Shown here in pieces: positions 51,401-64,000 of a DNA stretch of 64,000 nucleotides (its first letter is position 1; each line of letters starts with the position of its first letter). Below the pieces are notes generated by a model. That model did not search any database. It was not told where the DNA came from and saw nothing but the letters and a program-made list of their open reading frames with translations. The position numbers and the translations under genes are program-made. Source of the stretch: Pelagophyceae sp. CCMP2097 (Eukaryota > Sar > Pelagophyceae); assembly GCA_026770575.1 (NCBI GenBank), contig MU657168.1:940750-1004749 (forward strand). Direction: 5' to 3'.

Positions 51401-54400
51401 AGAGCCGGAGTCGTTTCCGTGCCGCGTGCCGCAGACTTGCACGGCCAAGCACTGGAATGGCAAGGCGCCGAGGCCCCAGGTCTCGACAACGTTTGCGAAC
51501 TTTGGCTCTACGACCGCGCAGACCTGCACGGCGACGGAACCGCGGAAATCGACTCTGCAGTCAGTCGGCACGTTTCGCCGCGGCTGGAGCGGCAGCGTGT
51601 AGTCGCGGCCCACGGGCCGGCCTTGAACAAAGCCCAAAGGCGGCTTCCCGAGCGCTTCTCCGGTGAGTAGTGCGAGACCGAGGAAGCCGCTGCGCTCGCC
51701 CTCGTCGGTGCATCTCCTCCACAGCTTCAACGTCAGCTCGGGCCAGTCCACCCCGGCAACGCTCCGCACGTGCTCGCACTCGACCGGCGCCTCAAAGGCC
51801 GCACCGTCGGTTGGCGCTTTTCGTGCCAAAGTGTTTTTGACCGCGGCCCCAAAACGCGAAACTTGCTTCAAAAGGTTCGGCGGTCCAACGTTCCTCGGCC
51901 GCGACTCGACGATGCCGACCCTTCGGCGGTTGTAAAAGACTTCCAACGAGAGCGACTCGGAAAGCCTCGCGACGTCGAGTCCCGAAACGTGGAGCAAGCG
52001 CACCTCGACCCAGCGCCTCGGCTCGTTGCCATCTTGCAGCTTTGCCTGCTTCCGCGTCGTGCGCTCCAACGCACGTTTTGCCCCGTGGTCCGATTCGAAG
52101 AGAGCGTCGTTGTCGGCGGCTTGTATTGTCATTTGAAGCGAGAGCGTCCCCTGGACGTCGAACTGCGTCGGCGCGGGCCTGTTCCCTCGCCTGCGAAGCG
52201 GCGCCTCGAACCGTTGCCTCTGCGGGTTGTGCAGCGCCCGGCCGCCGAAACGGACGTAGCCGAGGAACATCGCCCCGTCGTCGACGTCTTCTGGGAACAG
52301 TCCAACCTTGATAGGCTTGCTCGTCGAACCGCCCCTCGAAAACCCCGCCGAGAAGCCCCAGAGTTCGATGACCAACTCGTCTTCCAATTTTTCGCCTTCG
52401 CCGTTGCTGCGCAAGCCGAGCGGCAAATAGAGGCATTCGCCGAGGACGTTGCCCCCGTCGTCTTCCCACGATGGGTCTCGGTCCTGCACCAAGCTCGTCG
52501 GTTTCTGCATGCGGCGTCGGTTGAACCAAACGACGCCGACGACGCCCGTCGCCACCGCGAGGTCAGAGGCCCCGAGGATTTGGAGTTTGAGGCGAGTCTG
52601 GGCCTTGGTGTCGCCCCGCCGCTGGATGTGCGGCGCTGCGTCGTGCATTTGCACCTTGACTTCGATCGAGGCCCCTATTTCGCCAGAGTTGCTCGAATCC
52701 TCCTTGCCACCAAGGCGGAGCACGAGGCGTTGGCCCGTTTGACTGAGCTCCTCTGGGCCGGTCATCGTCGCACGGCCCAGGAAGTGGCCGCGCCGATTGA
52801 CGCCCTTTTCCAAGACGCAGTCGTAGACGTCCAAGCAGAGGCGAGAGCAATTTGCGGCGCCGCGCGAGGCTCTGGGGAAGAAGCACTCGAAGGCATTCTC
52901 AGTCGTCCAAACTTGGCCAAACTCGGCCGAGGTGCGGCCGACTTCATCGCCGTTCCAGGAGACGATGACAAACGGCTGCAGCGCTTTTGGTTGTTTCGAC
53001 AGCCGATTTTGTAAAGTATTTTGTAAAGTATTTTGTAAAGTATTTTGTAAAGTCGCGAGAGGGCCGAGGTGCCGCCCTTGGGCGAGAGCGACTTGCGCCG
53101 CCGCCGGCGCGAAGAGGCCGCGTGTCGCCAAGACGGAGACGGCGAAGCGCGGCGAGGCAGCGACGACGTGGCCGACGCAGTGCACAAACCCGCCGACGAA
53201 AAAGTTCTCCTTGAGACGGACCTCGCCGCCGACAAAGGGCCTCAGCTCGAAGCGCGCGCGCCGGCCGAGGCACCGAGCCAAGTCTTTTTTTTGAAGGCGG
53301 GCCTCCCCGAGGAAGTCGCCCCTGGACAGGACGTCGGTATCATAAACTTGCAGCACGAAATCGCGGCCAGAGTCTGCAAAGGCCACTCCGTCAGGCACGG
53401 TGACTGCGAACTCGGTGCCGTCGTTTTGGCGAAACGTCGGGTTGGTGGAGGTGTGCGTAGTCGCCGATTGGGCCACCTCGACGCCGTCCACGAAAACGCA
53501 GACCATGGGGTCCGACGTCTTCTCTTTCTGGAAGAGCGACCAATCCGCGCCCTGCAAATCCGTCGCGTAGAGGACCTGCAGCTTGTACACCCATGTCTCC
53601 TCGCGCTCCTCGCGCTCTTCGCCGTCCGAGTCCGACCCACAAGTCTTCTTCGCAACACACCGCACTCGTTGCTCGACGTGCCTCCGCACCTCGCGGCCCC
53701 AGGCCCGTGAAACGCTCGACGCTTGGTCCAAGTTCAAACCGGCGGACGTTTCCAGAATTTGGCGGACGTTTTCGTCCGTACCGGCCCTCGAGCCGGCCGT
53801 CGGACCGCTGACGAGGCGGTACAAGGCCAAGAGGCAAAGCTCCTTTGTCGCCGAATCGTGCTTGGGGCCGTTGACGACGTCGATGAACATGTTGCACACG
53901 TTTCGCATGCCCGGGTGCCCTCGTTCGAGAGGCGCCCTCGCCGTCGCCGCGTGTATAAAGTCGCGAGACTTACAAAGGGCGGCGAGGCAGCGCGCCGCGG
54001 GAAGCTTTGCCACGAGGTGGCCATCCTCCAGCAACCCTTGAAACAGTCGCCAGCCCGCAGTCGCGGCCACGTCGAGAGCCACATCGAGCGGCAGCGAGAC
54101 CTCGCGCGTCGCGTCAAACTCGTCTTCCTCGTAACGAACTGGCACGGCGTCGGAAACCCCGCCTTTCTCAAGCGCGCCGGCGCCGTCCGCCAGGACCGCC
54201 GCCTCGTTGCGGCCCACACCGCGGTCTAAAAGCTCGGCCAGCGCCCGGACCGCTTCGATCGATGCGTCGCCAAATTCAATCGAGTCGTCGGCCGCGAGCC
54301 TGATTAGAGAAGCCACGCACCTCGCGGCCACGAGGGCATCTCGCGTAAGCTGCCTCGTCGGCGCCGCGCCGCGCATGAGGCTCGCCACCGCCGCCGCCGC

Positions 54401-57400
54401 GTCGCGGCAGTCCGCGGGGAGAGAACCGGAAGCGAGGAGCGAGGCCAGGACGGGCGCGGCGCCGCGCTTGATGAATAAGGCGTCGACGCCGGATTCAGTC
54501 GAGGCGGCCAGGTCCGCCAACTTCTTGACCGCCTTCCTGCGCTCCTCGCCCTTGCATGCCTCCAGGCGAGTCAAGACGTGAGTCAACTCGGCGTCGAGTG
54601 GCGCCGTGGCCGACGCCGCGACGGCCGCTCGCCGCGCCCGCTTCGACTGGTCCACCTGCGCCGCCTCGTCCTTCGCCGCCTCTGCCTTTGCCTTATCCAG
54701 CCGCGCCGCTTCGGCGTCGTGCGGCTTGAGGCGTATGAGCATAAGATGCAGAGATCCCTCGACGAGGCGCGGGGCAGTGAAGCGTTCCTCGAGGCCAAAG
54801 AGCTCCCCAATCTTGGCCACTTGCTTCCGCTTCAGCTTGGCCGCCTCGACGTCGCGCAGTAAAGGCATGATCTTGAAGGGCGTGGCTCTTTTGGTACGGC
54901 CGTCGTCCACCGAGAGGCACTGCCTGAGCAGATCCGCTCCCTCCAAGAGCACTTGCCCGATGCACAACGGCGGCATGGGCGCCGGCCTCGGCTGCCAGAC
55001 TTGGAGGCGGAGCTCCGAGACGTCCGCGTCGCCGGAGATCATGGGCGGGTCCACCTCGACCCTTGCCGAATGTGATCCCTCATTCGTGGCTTCAAAAGCG
55101 GCGAGCGCATCGAGGGGCGGGACTGGCATGGGCAGCAGGAATCGTTCCGACCTCCACGCGGCCGTCTTTTGGTGCACCGCGGCCTTTTGGGTGCGGCCCA
55201 TCTCCAGCCCGCACCAAAAAACGCGGACGTACGGCCCCAGGCCTTTCAAGGCTCCCACGTCGGTCATGCCGGTGAGATGAAGGTACACCGAGTCCTCGAC
55301 GACTGGATACGGCGGCAAGTCGTCTGGTTTGAAGGTGCACGCATCGAGCTCGGCCTCCTTTAAAGCCATCGTGTCCGCAAGCGCGTCGGGCTCCTCGTCC
55401 GAGGCTGAAAAAACGAGGTCCACCTCCTGCGTGCCCTCCTTGGCCGCATCCGCCAAAGCCTGATAGACTGCCTTGGTCGACGCTTTTGCAGAGGCCCCGA
55501 CTTTGAGCAAACGCCAGCCCTTCTTCGGCGCCGTCTGCTTCGCATCCTCGGCCTTGACACCTTCGCCAACGGCCTCGCCAACGGCCGGCGAATTCGCGAC
55601 GACGACGTCCAAGTCGCCCGATTCGCCGCTTTGCGTCTGCCGCGACACGTCGGTCAAGTCGATCCGGCAGTCGAGCGGCTTGACGCTGTAGACCCGCCGG
55701 TCTTCAACGCTCGTATCAAAGACGAATTCCGCGCGCCGCGCCGATTCCGTCTTGGAGAACGGGCCGGTTCTGTCCCGCGCGAGAAGGCACAGCGCGGCGA
55801 TGCGGTCCGCTGCGGAGTCGTCGGGCGTCATCGCGGCGCCGTTGATCGAGAGGAGCACCCAGCCCTGAGCGCAGACTTTCGAGGCCGGCGACCGCGGCAG
55901 TAACGCTGTGACGGTGCTGCCCTCCCACGTCTCAAAGCCGAGGGGAGCCTTGCGCGCGTCGAGAAGGACCATCTTCTTGACGACGCCTTGAGGCGCGAAA
56001 AAGAAGAGTGCCGACTCGTCAACCTTGCTCGACTTCAACGCCCTTAAAACCTCTTCGACGTCGCCCAAACTCGAGACGTCAAGGCCCCCGACGCTCTTCA
56101 AGAGCCAGCCGCCGCGCAGGCCGAGGCGAGAGGCCTGCGTCTGCGGTTCGACGGAACAGACTTCGAGACTGCCCCTGAAGAAGGAGCACCCCAGTGGGAG
56201 CATGGGGTTGAAATTCACACGTTTCCAGCGCACCGCCCTCTGATGCACCTCGCAACGAGCCAGCTCTAAAAGTTGGTTGCGGCGGTCCAGCAACGCCGCC
56301 TTTCGACGTCGCCATGCGACGCGCCGCGTCAGCCCCAGTCGGACCACCGCCCCGTCCTCGCGGCCCCGCAGCTCGGCCAATAAATGCCGGAGCGAGGCAC
56401 AGACCTCGCCGTCCAAACTGACGACGCGCCAGCCCGGCCCGACCTTGGAGAGAGGAGACGGCGCGCGCAGATCAGGAGACGGCGCGCGCAGATCCTTGAT
56501 ACAGACGTCTGCGCCGGCGCAGGCCGCCGCGGTCCGCGCCGAATGCCGCGCCTCTGCCGAGAAAGTCAAGAGCTGCGATTCCGTCTCCTCAAGCGAAGGG
56601 CCCCCTGCTAAAAACGCTCTCAAAACGGCGGCGCTCGAAACACCCGCGACTCCCTCGTCCGCCTCGTCGCCGCCGGACTCGCCGCCACCGCCGCCGTCCC
56701 TCGCCTCGCCGCCGTTGCGCGGCCTGCCCGACGGCGAGGAGCAGCGCCGTCGCTCCGCCGCGCCAGCGTCCGAGTCTGCGCCGCGAGCGCGGAAGCGGCT
56801 CGCGCGTCTCCTCGACTGCTTGCCAAAGGGCTGCTTGGCGGCCGCCTCTGTTTCCCACTTTGGGCCCACTTGGCATTCGTCTTCGTAGCCGGACCGGCCC
56901 GCCGCGAGCGCGTCCAGCTCGTCTTGCCCGACGCGCCCCCAGATGATGCCGAGGTCCGCGCGCGCCTCGACGTCCACCAAGCAGAGGACGTGGCAAAACT
57001 CGCCTACGCGCATAAGGCGGTCAGTTCAACCAAAGGCGTCCGTTTTCGGAGACGACGACCCCGCCCGGCCTTCGTGGAGCCGAATGCCGCTCTCCAGGTG
57101 GGGCGTTTTGACTTTGGCCTTTGAGTTTTGACCTTTGAGTTTTGACCTTTGAGTTTTGACTTTGCCTTTTTGAACCGTCGCTTGTCTTTGGTACGCGGGC
57201 CAGCAACGTTGCTTGATCAAAAAGGCCATGGCCCGCTGCGCCGCGACCTCCGCCTCGACGCGGTCGCGCTCCAGCTCGACTTGGAATTCCGTTGGCCGCC
57301 GCAAATCTTTTCCCTCGAGGGCTCTTTGAGCGTCGAGGGCTCTTTGAGCGTACGCTTGCGCCGGCCAAGCCCGGGCGCTTTTGAGGCGATGCTTCGCCCT

Positions 57401-60400
57401 TGCCGCCTCCTTCCGCATCGCCGCGCTGACTTTCGAAAGTTCGATTCGCTTTTGCTCGTCGACGCACCTTTCGACGGCCTTGTCCGAGTGCTGCACCGCT
57501 TGGAGCGCCAATTTGGCCGAAATCCGCAAAACTTCAACAAGGCGCGCCTTCTCAGTCTCAGGGGTGACCACCGGATTCGCGCCCAACGGCGCTTGCATCC
57601 GTTTTGCGGCGCCCAACGGCGCTTGCGTCCGTTTTGCGGCGCCCAACGGCGCTTGCGTCCGTTTTGCGGCGCCCAACGGCGCTTGCGTCCGTTTTGGGGC
57701 CGGGAACCCGCCGGGCAGCTGCCGAGCCGGAGGGAGGTTGGAATCGGGGGCCGACTCGCCCGCCGCCGCCGCCTCGTCGAGGTCCGCTGCCTTGCATTGG
57801 AGCCACATCTCGCCGGTGACGCCGACGCGATCGTTGGCGCGCTCCTCGAGCGCGCACCGCCTTTCAATCCGGCCGTCCAAGAGCGCTCGCAGCGTCGCCA
57901 TGCCGAGAAATGCTCCAGAGCCGTCCCAAAGCGCCACCTCGACGACGCTCTTCGGAGACACGTCGAGGTGGAGCTCAAAGGCCGGACTTGGAGCCAGAGC
58001 CGTCAAGAGCACGTCGAGGCCGTCCAACTTGACCGCGCAGCGAAAAGGGCCGGATGCCAGGCGCAGGTTCGAGGCGCGCCGCAACTTGAGCGAAATCAAA
58101 GCGCGCTCCGCCCTTGGCTTCCCAAACTCGGCGCGGATGCCGAGCGTCGCGCAGTCCGCCACCGCCTCGTCCGATCTCGAGGAGAGGATTCGAGCTGCGA
58201 CTTTGGTGAAGTGCAACCTGTAAAGAGGCTCCGCAGCCGCCGGCTCCGCCTCGGAGTCGTGCAGCCATTTGAGTTGGAATTCAATCTCTCCTACGACGGC
58301 TGAGTTCAAAGAGAGCTCGGCCCACGACCTCACGGCCTGCCCCTGGCCCAAGTCGATGGCGCACTCGCCCCTCAGCTCGTCGTGCGCGTAGACGGCCAGT
58401 CTGACAATCGAACCTCGGCTCGAATCTCGGCGGCACTCGGCAGCAAAGTAGGCGCCCCAAAGTACCGAATCCGTCCTCCCGACTTGGGTGCCCTGCAGCG
58501 TCCTCCCGACTTGGGCGCCCCTAAGGAACACTTTCACGTACGCTCCTGGTTCGCACCGGATTCTGGCCTGCAAAACGGCAAGGTGCAGCGTGTTGGGCGG
58601 CTTGGATGCGTCGTCTGAAAAGGCGTCGAAGTGGCGCGGGTTGTGGACCCATCTCGAGACGAGCTGGACTTGGCCGCTTTCCAAACCTGAAGAGTCGAAG
58701 AGCGGGACCCAGGCCCGCCGCTCCGATGCGTCGATGAAAGCGGCCACGTCGTAAAACCCGTGGCACTGCGCCGACTCGTGATTCGCATCGTCGATTCGGA
58801 TCCCGAGTCGGGAGTCGGCTCGATGCGATGCGAAGGCGCAGTGCTCGTCCCAGATGGGCGCGCAGACTCTTCCCCAGACTCGGGAAGTCCATGCCGACGG
58901 ACCGAGGTTGAGAGTGGCCACGGGCGCGCCTAAAGTGCCCGGCAGGCCGCGCGCTCGGACGAGGCGGACTTGGAGCTCGTTGGGCGGCGACTTTGAGTCG
59001 CGCTCGTGGGCAACGTCTGGCCAGACGTGGATGAGCGCCTCGCAAGTGACCCAGCTGCAGGCGACTTGCAAGTCTGCCAAACCGGAGGCGCCTCCGAGGA
59101 GCGGGAACCAGCTCCGCAGCCTCTTCTTCGACCGAAGCCCTGCGAGGCCCAGGGAGCATTGGCCTAAAAAGAGACCCTTCGACTCCAATACCAGGTCCAG
59201 CCTCGGCTCCTCGCCAGAGTCGGGCAGCTCGACGCCTGAAAAGAGTTCAAACTCAAACGCTTCGTTCCAGGTCGGGAAGCCGTCGCCGTTTGCATTTTCC
59301 GACGTCTTCTTCACCTCCATCACATGCCCGCCGCTCGAGTGCAAACGCAGCGAGACGCTCGGGTCGGACGCCTTGCCCAGAGTGCGGTCCGGTAAATGCC
59401 GAGCGCGCACGATGACCACTTTGAGCAGATTCGGCGCAGAGCACTGGCACTCGTCGTCCAGCACGGCAGAGCGCGCACTGTGCGCCCACCTCATCCTGAC
59501 CAGGATGCCGCCCCGCGAAAGACTCGAGTCGTAAAGTGGGCCATCCGGCCGCTGAGAACGTTTCGTGGCCCCGGCGAGGTCCTGCAGCTCCATCCAATAC
59601 TCTACGATTTTGCCCTTGCCGAGCTTCTTCGGCATGGATGCGCCGGCGAGCGGGATGGCGACTCTGCCAAGAAAGCCGCTCGGCGCATGGCCCTCCGCAT
59701 TGCCGTCTGCATTTTCGTCTGCCTTGTCGTCGTGCACGCTCAACACGAGCGACGCCGCCTCCATCGCGTCGCCCGACGCCCCTTCCTGCGCCTCGACGAG
59801 GAAGCGCTCCCTCCATTCCGGGTCCACCTGCAAACGAGCCACGCGACTTCGCTGAGCAGCGACCTTGAGACCAAGAGCCTGCACTTTGAGAATCACGTAC
59901 GGATTCACCTGCGCCACTCCGCCCTTGCGAATGCTGCGCAGGCCGCGCGCTTCAACGACGACGATCCGGAGCTCGCTTCTGGACTTGAACAAAGGAGGAG
60001 ACCGCATCGCGTCTTTTGAATCGTCGTAGCCGCCGCGCAGGAAATCCGAGTCCGTTTGGAACGCATCCGGCTGCAAGGCTTCGTCCGTTTTTGCAAACGT
60101 GGCCGCGTCCGCGTCGACCTCGGCCGTCAACGCGATTCGGTGCGTCTGGAACCAACGGCGGACCCCGCCGACCACGGAGCCGCACTCGAGAGGCGGGGCC
60201 ACGACCTTTGGCGATTCGCGATACGAGTCTGCGAGGCCAGTATCGAGACGGGCGCTCGTCTCCCTTGCAGTCTCCGTCGTCTGCATCGTGCCGTCGACGG
60301 GCTGCGTGGCGTGGAGGTGGTCGTTGGCGGATCGCACCTCTGAGAGACGATTTTCCTGAAATAGACGATTGAAGTTGAGCAAAGTTTCGTTTTGAGTTTC

Positions 60401-63400
60401 GTTTTGCGGTCTTTCGTTTTGCGGTCCGTCTTTCCGTTTCGACTCCACGGCGCGCTTGGCCCCGTGGCGGCGCGCGTGGACGGCGCCCACGAAAGCGGGC
60501 GCGTCGTCGACTAGGATGGGCGCTGCCTGCCGGTCCTCGGACGCGAAAAGGAGCGAAAACGAAATGCGGCCGCGTGGATGCATCGAGAGCCCAAATCTCG
60601 ACTTTCGAGCCCCAAAGTCGGCAAAGCGAGACGGCGTGAGCTCGAAGCGCGCGTCGCCGGCGCATTCGGCGCCGTGCCAAACCTAGCGGTCGCGCCTGGA
60701 GACGTGCCCTCGACGCGAGCGCGCGCCCACGCGCTACGTTTCGGGTTTTCCGCGTCTCGGGCGCGGCTGTGCGACTTGCAGCTCGAGCAAGCCCGTCGAA
60801 ACGTCCTCGAGGTCCAACTCTGTGAGTTGGACGCCGTGTGTAAAGAAAAAGCCGTTGGGCTGCGGGGCCCACGCCGATGTCAAGGCGGACCGGCCGCCGA
60901 CGCGGACGACGAGGCGTACATCCTCCCTCGTGTTTTTCCCGTCGAGGAAGGCGATCTTGCTCCCGCGCACGCACACGCCCGAGACGTGCAACTTCGCCCG
61001 CTGCGGCGGCAACCGTTGCGGGAGCGGATACAGCTCCAAAGCGCCCCGGCGCGAAGATGCCACCTCCAAGCAGGCCAGCGTGACGGAGACGACGCAGCTG
61101 CGGAACCCCGCCGTTGAGAGTCTGACGGCGTACACAACTGCCGTTTCAAGAGACGAAAGCAAGTCGTTCAGAGAGATGGAGGCGGTCCCGAGCAGCGTTT
61201 CAAAGGGCGCAAGGCGGCGCAGCTCGATTTTGAGGTGGCGGTTCTGGAGGAGCTTCGCCGTCGCCGGGAGCACGTTTTTGCCCGTCGCACAAACGCCCTC
61301 GCCAGCAAACGGGCCTCCCCACTGCGTGACGCAGCCGAGGCTCGCCGGCGGAAAGCGCAACGAGGCGCCGGCCAGCGAGCACTGCAAGTAGACGTTTCCA
61401 GGTCCGTTGTAGACGTCGTTGCCGCCTCGTTGCGCAGAGCCTCGTTTCAAGCCCGCCTCGTCCTCGGGGCTCACGAGGCCGTAGGCCCGGACCTGGTCGA
61501 TGCGCACGCCAAAGGAGCGCTGCCTCTCCAGCCGACCCGTCACTTGCACCTCTTTCTCTTCGCGCGCCTCCTCGGGATTCAGCCTGAGCCTCATTTTCAC
61601 CTCGTCGCCCACCTTGAAGCAGTGTGCGGGGACGGTGACGGCCCCGACGACCGCGTCTGGCGAGTTTGATTTCTTGACGCAAAGTTGCAAGGGCGCCTCG
61701 AGGAGCCGCGCGTCGAAAATGTCCACGGTCAGAGCGGCCTCGCCGCACCCGCCGGGCCCACCGCACACGCCGGGCCAGACCGCGGACCGCGCCGGGCCCA
61801 AATGAGACGACGCTGCATCAAAGTCCTCGGACGCTGCCCAATCGCCTTTGCCCGCGCCGGTGATAAAACCCGTCTTCGCCGCCGCGCCGCGCCGGCCCGC
61901 GTCCACGCACGCCGCCTCCAACGCAGGCACGCTCCCTACCGCGCCGCGGCGCGGGCCGATGGCAAAGTCGACTTTGCCGCCGCGCAGAGCCGCGCCCTCC
62001 TCGCCGCGCAGAGCCGCGTCCTCCTCGACCAATTTCCGGAAACTTTGCTCTTTTGGACTTGGACTTGTCGGTAAGGTCACCGTCCGGCCCACGGAACAAA
62101 TCCCGCCGTCGTCCAAGGTCACCGCCGCGGCAAAGGAGCCCTGCGGCGCGGTCGAACCGCCGCGGCGGACAGGGCCCGCAAACGCGACGCGAGCGTGAGT
62201 GCCGCCGGCACGCTTGGCGGCTTCCATGGCCGCGGCCAGCTCCCAAAGAGGCAGTTCGACGTAGGCCGACGCGGCCGCGCTGCCCGCGCGGTGCACGGAT
62301 ACGCGCAGCATGGCGGCCGCCAGCGTCTCCGGGATGCCGTCCGCGGGCAGGCTTACGGCGTCCCAAGCGCATCGCCCACCAGACACTTGCGCCGCGTCGG
62401 AAATCGCGCGGCAGCACTCGCCGCCCTCCGTATCGGGCGAGAGGACTTGGAGGTGGAGCCGGACTCTGGGCCCGCGTGTGTTGCCGCCAAAAAGGCACAA
62501 ATCTTCAATCTGAAAATGTTCCAACCGCACCTCTCGGGATCCGCTCAGCGCCAGCTTCACCTCCACAAATGCGCGGGCCAGCGTGTCTTCCCGCCGTCTT
62601 GAAAGGGGCAGCCGAGTGTACGAGAGGGGCAAGCCTTGAGCGAGCACCGCCTCGCCGAGCACCACCTGTCCAAGGAAGCGGTCCCGACCTTTGGATGCGC
62701 CGCCGCAGGCGTAGACGTCGATGGCCACGTCCACGGCATCTTCCGGGCCTCGGTCCTTGAAGATGTTTACGCAAAAGGGCCGTTGTGAGAATCGCAGCAG
62801 GGGCACTTTGGGCAGCGCCGCCGCCGCCGTCCGCAGGCGCGCTTCTTTGAAGGCGTCGCGCCGGCGCGCGAGCGGCTGCAGCGAGGTGCGTACGACGTTT
62901 TCAAACCCCGATTCTTGATTCCGCCAATGGATGATGGCGTACGGATTGCCTCTAGACAAGCACTCGACCTGCCGCCGGTCCGCCGCGGTCGTGTCCAGAT
63001 CGACGAGGGCGAACTGCAGCAATTCCGAGGCCCGTAAGAAAGGCGGTTGGAACATTTTCGATGCCATGTCGACGTCGAAACGTGCCACCTCGATGGCGAC
63101 TTGGCCGGACACCACCCTCGCGACTTTGGGAATGTGCGAATCGACCACGTCGAGCTCGAGGCGGCCGTTTTCGGCAATGGCGTCGGCGCCGCGTAAAACC
63201 GCCACGCCGAGCATGCACTTTTCAAATTTTTCCGACGTCCCCCAAACCTCAAACCGCGCCCATGGCAGGAAGCTCAGGGGCAGGAAGAGCTTGACCACAT
63301 CCTCGGATCCGTGGGCCCACGTCGACACGAGAGTGCCATCCCAAAAGATCAACACCTCGACCGACTCGGGCACGACGTCGGATTCGAGGCCCCAGACGCC

Positions 63401-64000
63401 CAAGATGCGCACCTCGAGTCGCGGCTGCGGCACGCTCGCACGAGCGACTTGGATCGTTTTGTGGACGTACGCTTCCACCGCTGCCTCGCGCACTCGCCAC
63501 CCCGGCGCAAAGATGCGGAAGAGCTCGGCGTGCAGCGTCAGCATCCCGACGGAGTCGCCGCCCGATAAAATGTCCTTTGCCAGAAGACGCGTCTTGGACT
63601 GCCGAATGAAATCCACCTCGCCGAAAAACGCAGAGCCGATCAACTCGCCGCCGACGGAGAGTCGGATGGTCAGATCCATCGCCCTGGCCTTGTACTTGAC
63701 GACGCCGCGCTCGCGCTCCAGCGCACTCCGCACGGGGTCTAAAAGCAAATCGATCGGCAGCAGGAAAACGTCCGAGTCAAAAGACGCCGCCTTTGCGCCG
63801 GCGTCCGCCCAAGGCACGGATACCACCGAGGCCAAGTCGCCGCCGTTCCATTTGAGCTGCGCCTCGACATCGGATTTGTATGCGCCGGATTTGTATGCGC
63901 CGGCCTTTTTGTGTCTCCACGAGACGAGTCTGCACCTCAGGTGCGGCGCCCGTTCAAGGGCCAAGATGCCGGCCTTGTGCACCACGTCGTCCACTATGGC
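45422..64000 (-). CDS. Giant tandem-C2-domain protein, 5' end beyond window
   Basis: Exons 64000-60776, 60682-57133 and 57003-45422 give at least 6,118 residues. Intron 60683-60775 is well supported: it joins GLLELQ to VWHGAECAGDARF. Intron 57004-57132 is tentative because its donor lies in a 14-bp tandem repeat. The last exon is 11.6 kb without a stop. I count about 20 C2-like modules, for example LRIVVVEARGLRSIRKGG, LLKVVIVRARHLPDRTLGKA, YKLQVLYATDLQGADWSLFQ, VVLRVLGCDGLSNCLGES with PDPFVIVHFNGDEVGRAP, and FLVLHIVAAHLSAKSAARLP. Some show D-P-F/Y-V and N-G-x-x-V-G-R-T strands; many lack calcium aspartates. Other segments: PDZ-like (about 55800-56250), ARM-like helices (about 53800-54600), IQ-like motifs (about 49070-49300) and a WW-like C-terminus (WCGVDAKSGLPWRVDEDGRK). 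No transmembrane helix seen. A membrane-tethering or scaffold role is inference. Confidence 0.85.
50712..50812. repeat. In-frame 18-bp minisatellite in giant C2 gene
   Basis: About six units of ttttccggttggggcttt type encode a repeated P-E-K-K-P/R-Q hexapeptide linker on the minus strand. Unit length is a multiple of three, so the frame is kept. Confidence 0.9.
53012..53055. repeat. In-frame 12-bp repeat in giant C2 gene
   Basis: Unit tattttgtaaag recurs about four times and encodes a repeated L-Q-N-T tetrapeptide within a C2-like module. Confidence 0.9.
57119..57161. repeat. Out-of-frame 14-bp tandem repeat at an exon boundary
   Basis: Three units of ttttgacctttgag lie where the second and third visible exons of the giant gene must be spliced. 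Being 14 bp, the unit shifts frame and offers several equivalent GT donors. Only the donor at 57132 gives the phase needed for the acceptor at 57004. Confidence 0.8.
57582..57700. repeat. In-frame 30-bp minisatellite in giant C2 gene
   Basis: About four units of ttttgcggcgcccaacggcg plus ten more bases encode a repeated K-R-T-Q-A-P-L-G-A-A decapeptide linker on the minus strand. Confidence 0.92.

Noticed and set aside
57005..57031. 27-nt intron (gttgaa...gtag) as the link between the second and third exons of the giant gene
   Set aside because: Phase fits, but 27 nt is well below every other intron here (47 nt or more). The donor at 57132 also fits phase and gives 129 nt.
1..64000. CRISPR arrays, bacterial operons or prophage
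   Set aside because: No direct-repeat/spacer pattern of CRISPR type. Genes are spliced, mixed in strand and eukaryotic.

Overview
The window reads as nuclear DNA of a GC-rich, gene-dense unicellular eukaryote, most likely a photosynthetic heterokont alga. A pelagophyte such as Aureococcus is my best guess, but this is inference because no marker gene is present. The basis is short GT-AG introns (about 47-190 nt, donors mostly gtgcgt, gtgagt, gtaagt), bipartite plastid presequences (signal peptide followed by an AFAP-like motif), and plant-type plastid genes (PGR5, fibrillin, D27-like) beside generic eukaryotic genes (KIN17, ankyrin K+ channel, GGPP synthase). I assembled exon-intron structures by hand from splice signals and reading phase. 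Coordinates are predictions without transcript support.

Left third (1-20 kb): a partial large unrecognised gene runs off the left edge on the minus strand. It is followed by an eight-exon D27-like carotenoid isomerase-family gene, a 407-bp MITE with 8-bp target duplications, a TPR-sulfotransferase, a small plastid membrane protein, a thioredoxin-fold protein, a PIN/PILS-type carrier, an acidic coiled-coil protein, PGR5, and a plastid START-like/fibrillin fusion. The last two genes are divergently arranged.

Middle (20-45 kb): succinate-semialdehyde dehydrogenase, a Shaker/AKT-like K+ channel, a GGPP synthase with a GC-AG intron, an unknown seven-exon gene, KIN17, and an EF-hand protein. Then comes a repeat-rich island with three foldback hairpin units beside a terminal-inverted-repeat element that carries a PHD finger and encloses a 585-base assembly gap. 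After it lie a tiny acylated-type protein, a PH-CH-SH3-CH-SH3BGR protein, a short-chain dehydrogenase, an NDK-like plastid protein, a four-CBS protein, and a duplicated non-coding block.

Right third (45.4-64 kb): one minus-strand gene fills the remainder. It encodes at least 6,118 residues built from about 20 C2-like modules plus ARM-like, PDZ-like, IQ and WW-like segments, and its 5' end lies outside the window.

Several genes fit plastid physiology: PGR5 (cyclic electron flow), fibrillin and START-like domains (thylakoid lipid handling), D27-like and possibly GGPPS (carotenoid and isoprenoid metabolism). Arrangement is typical of a compact eukaryotic genome: mixed strands, short spacers and no operons.
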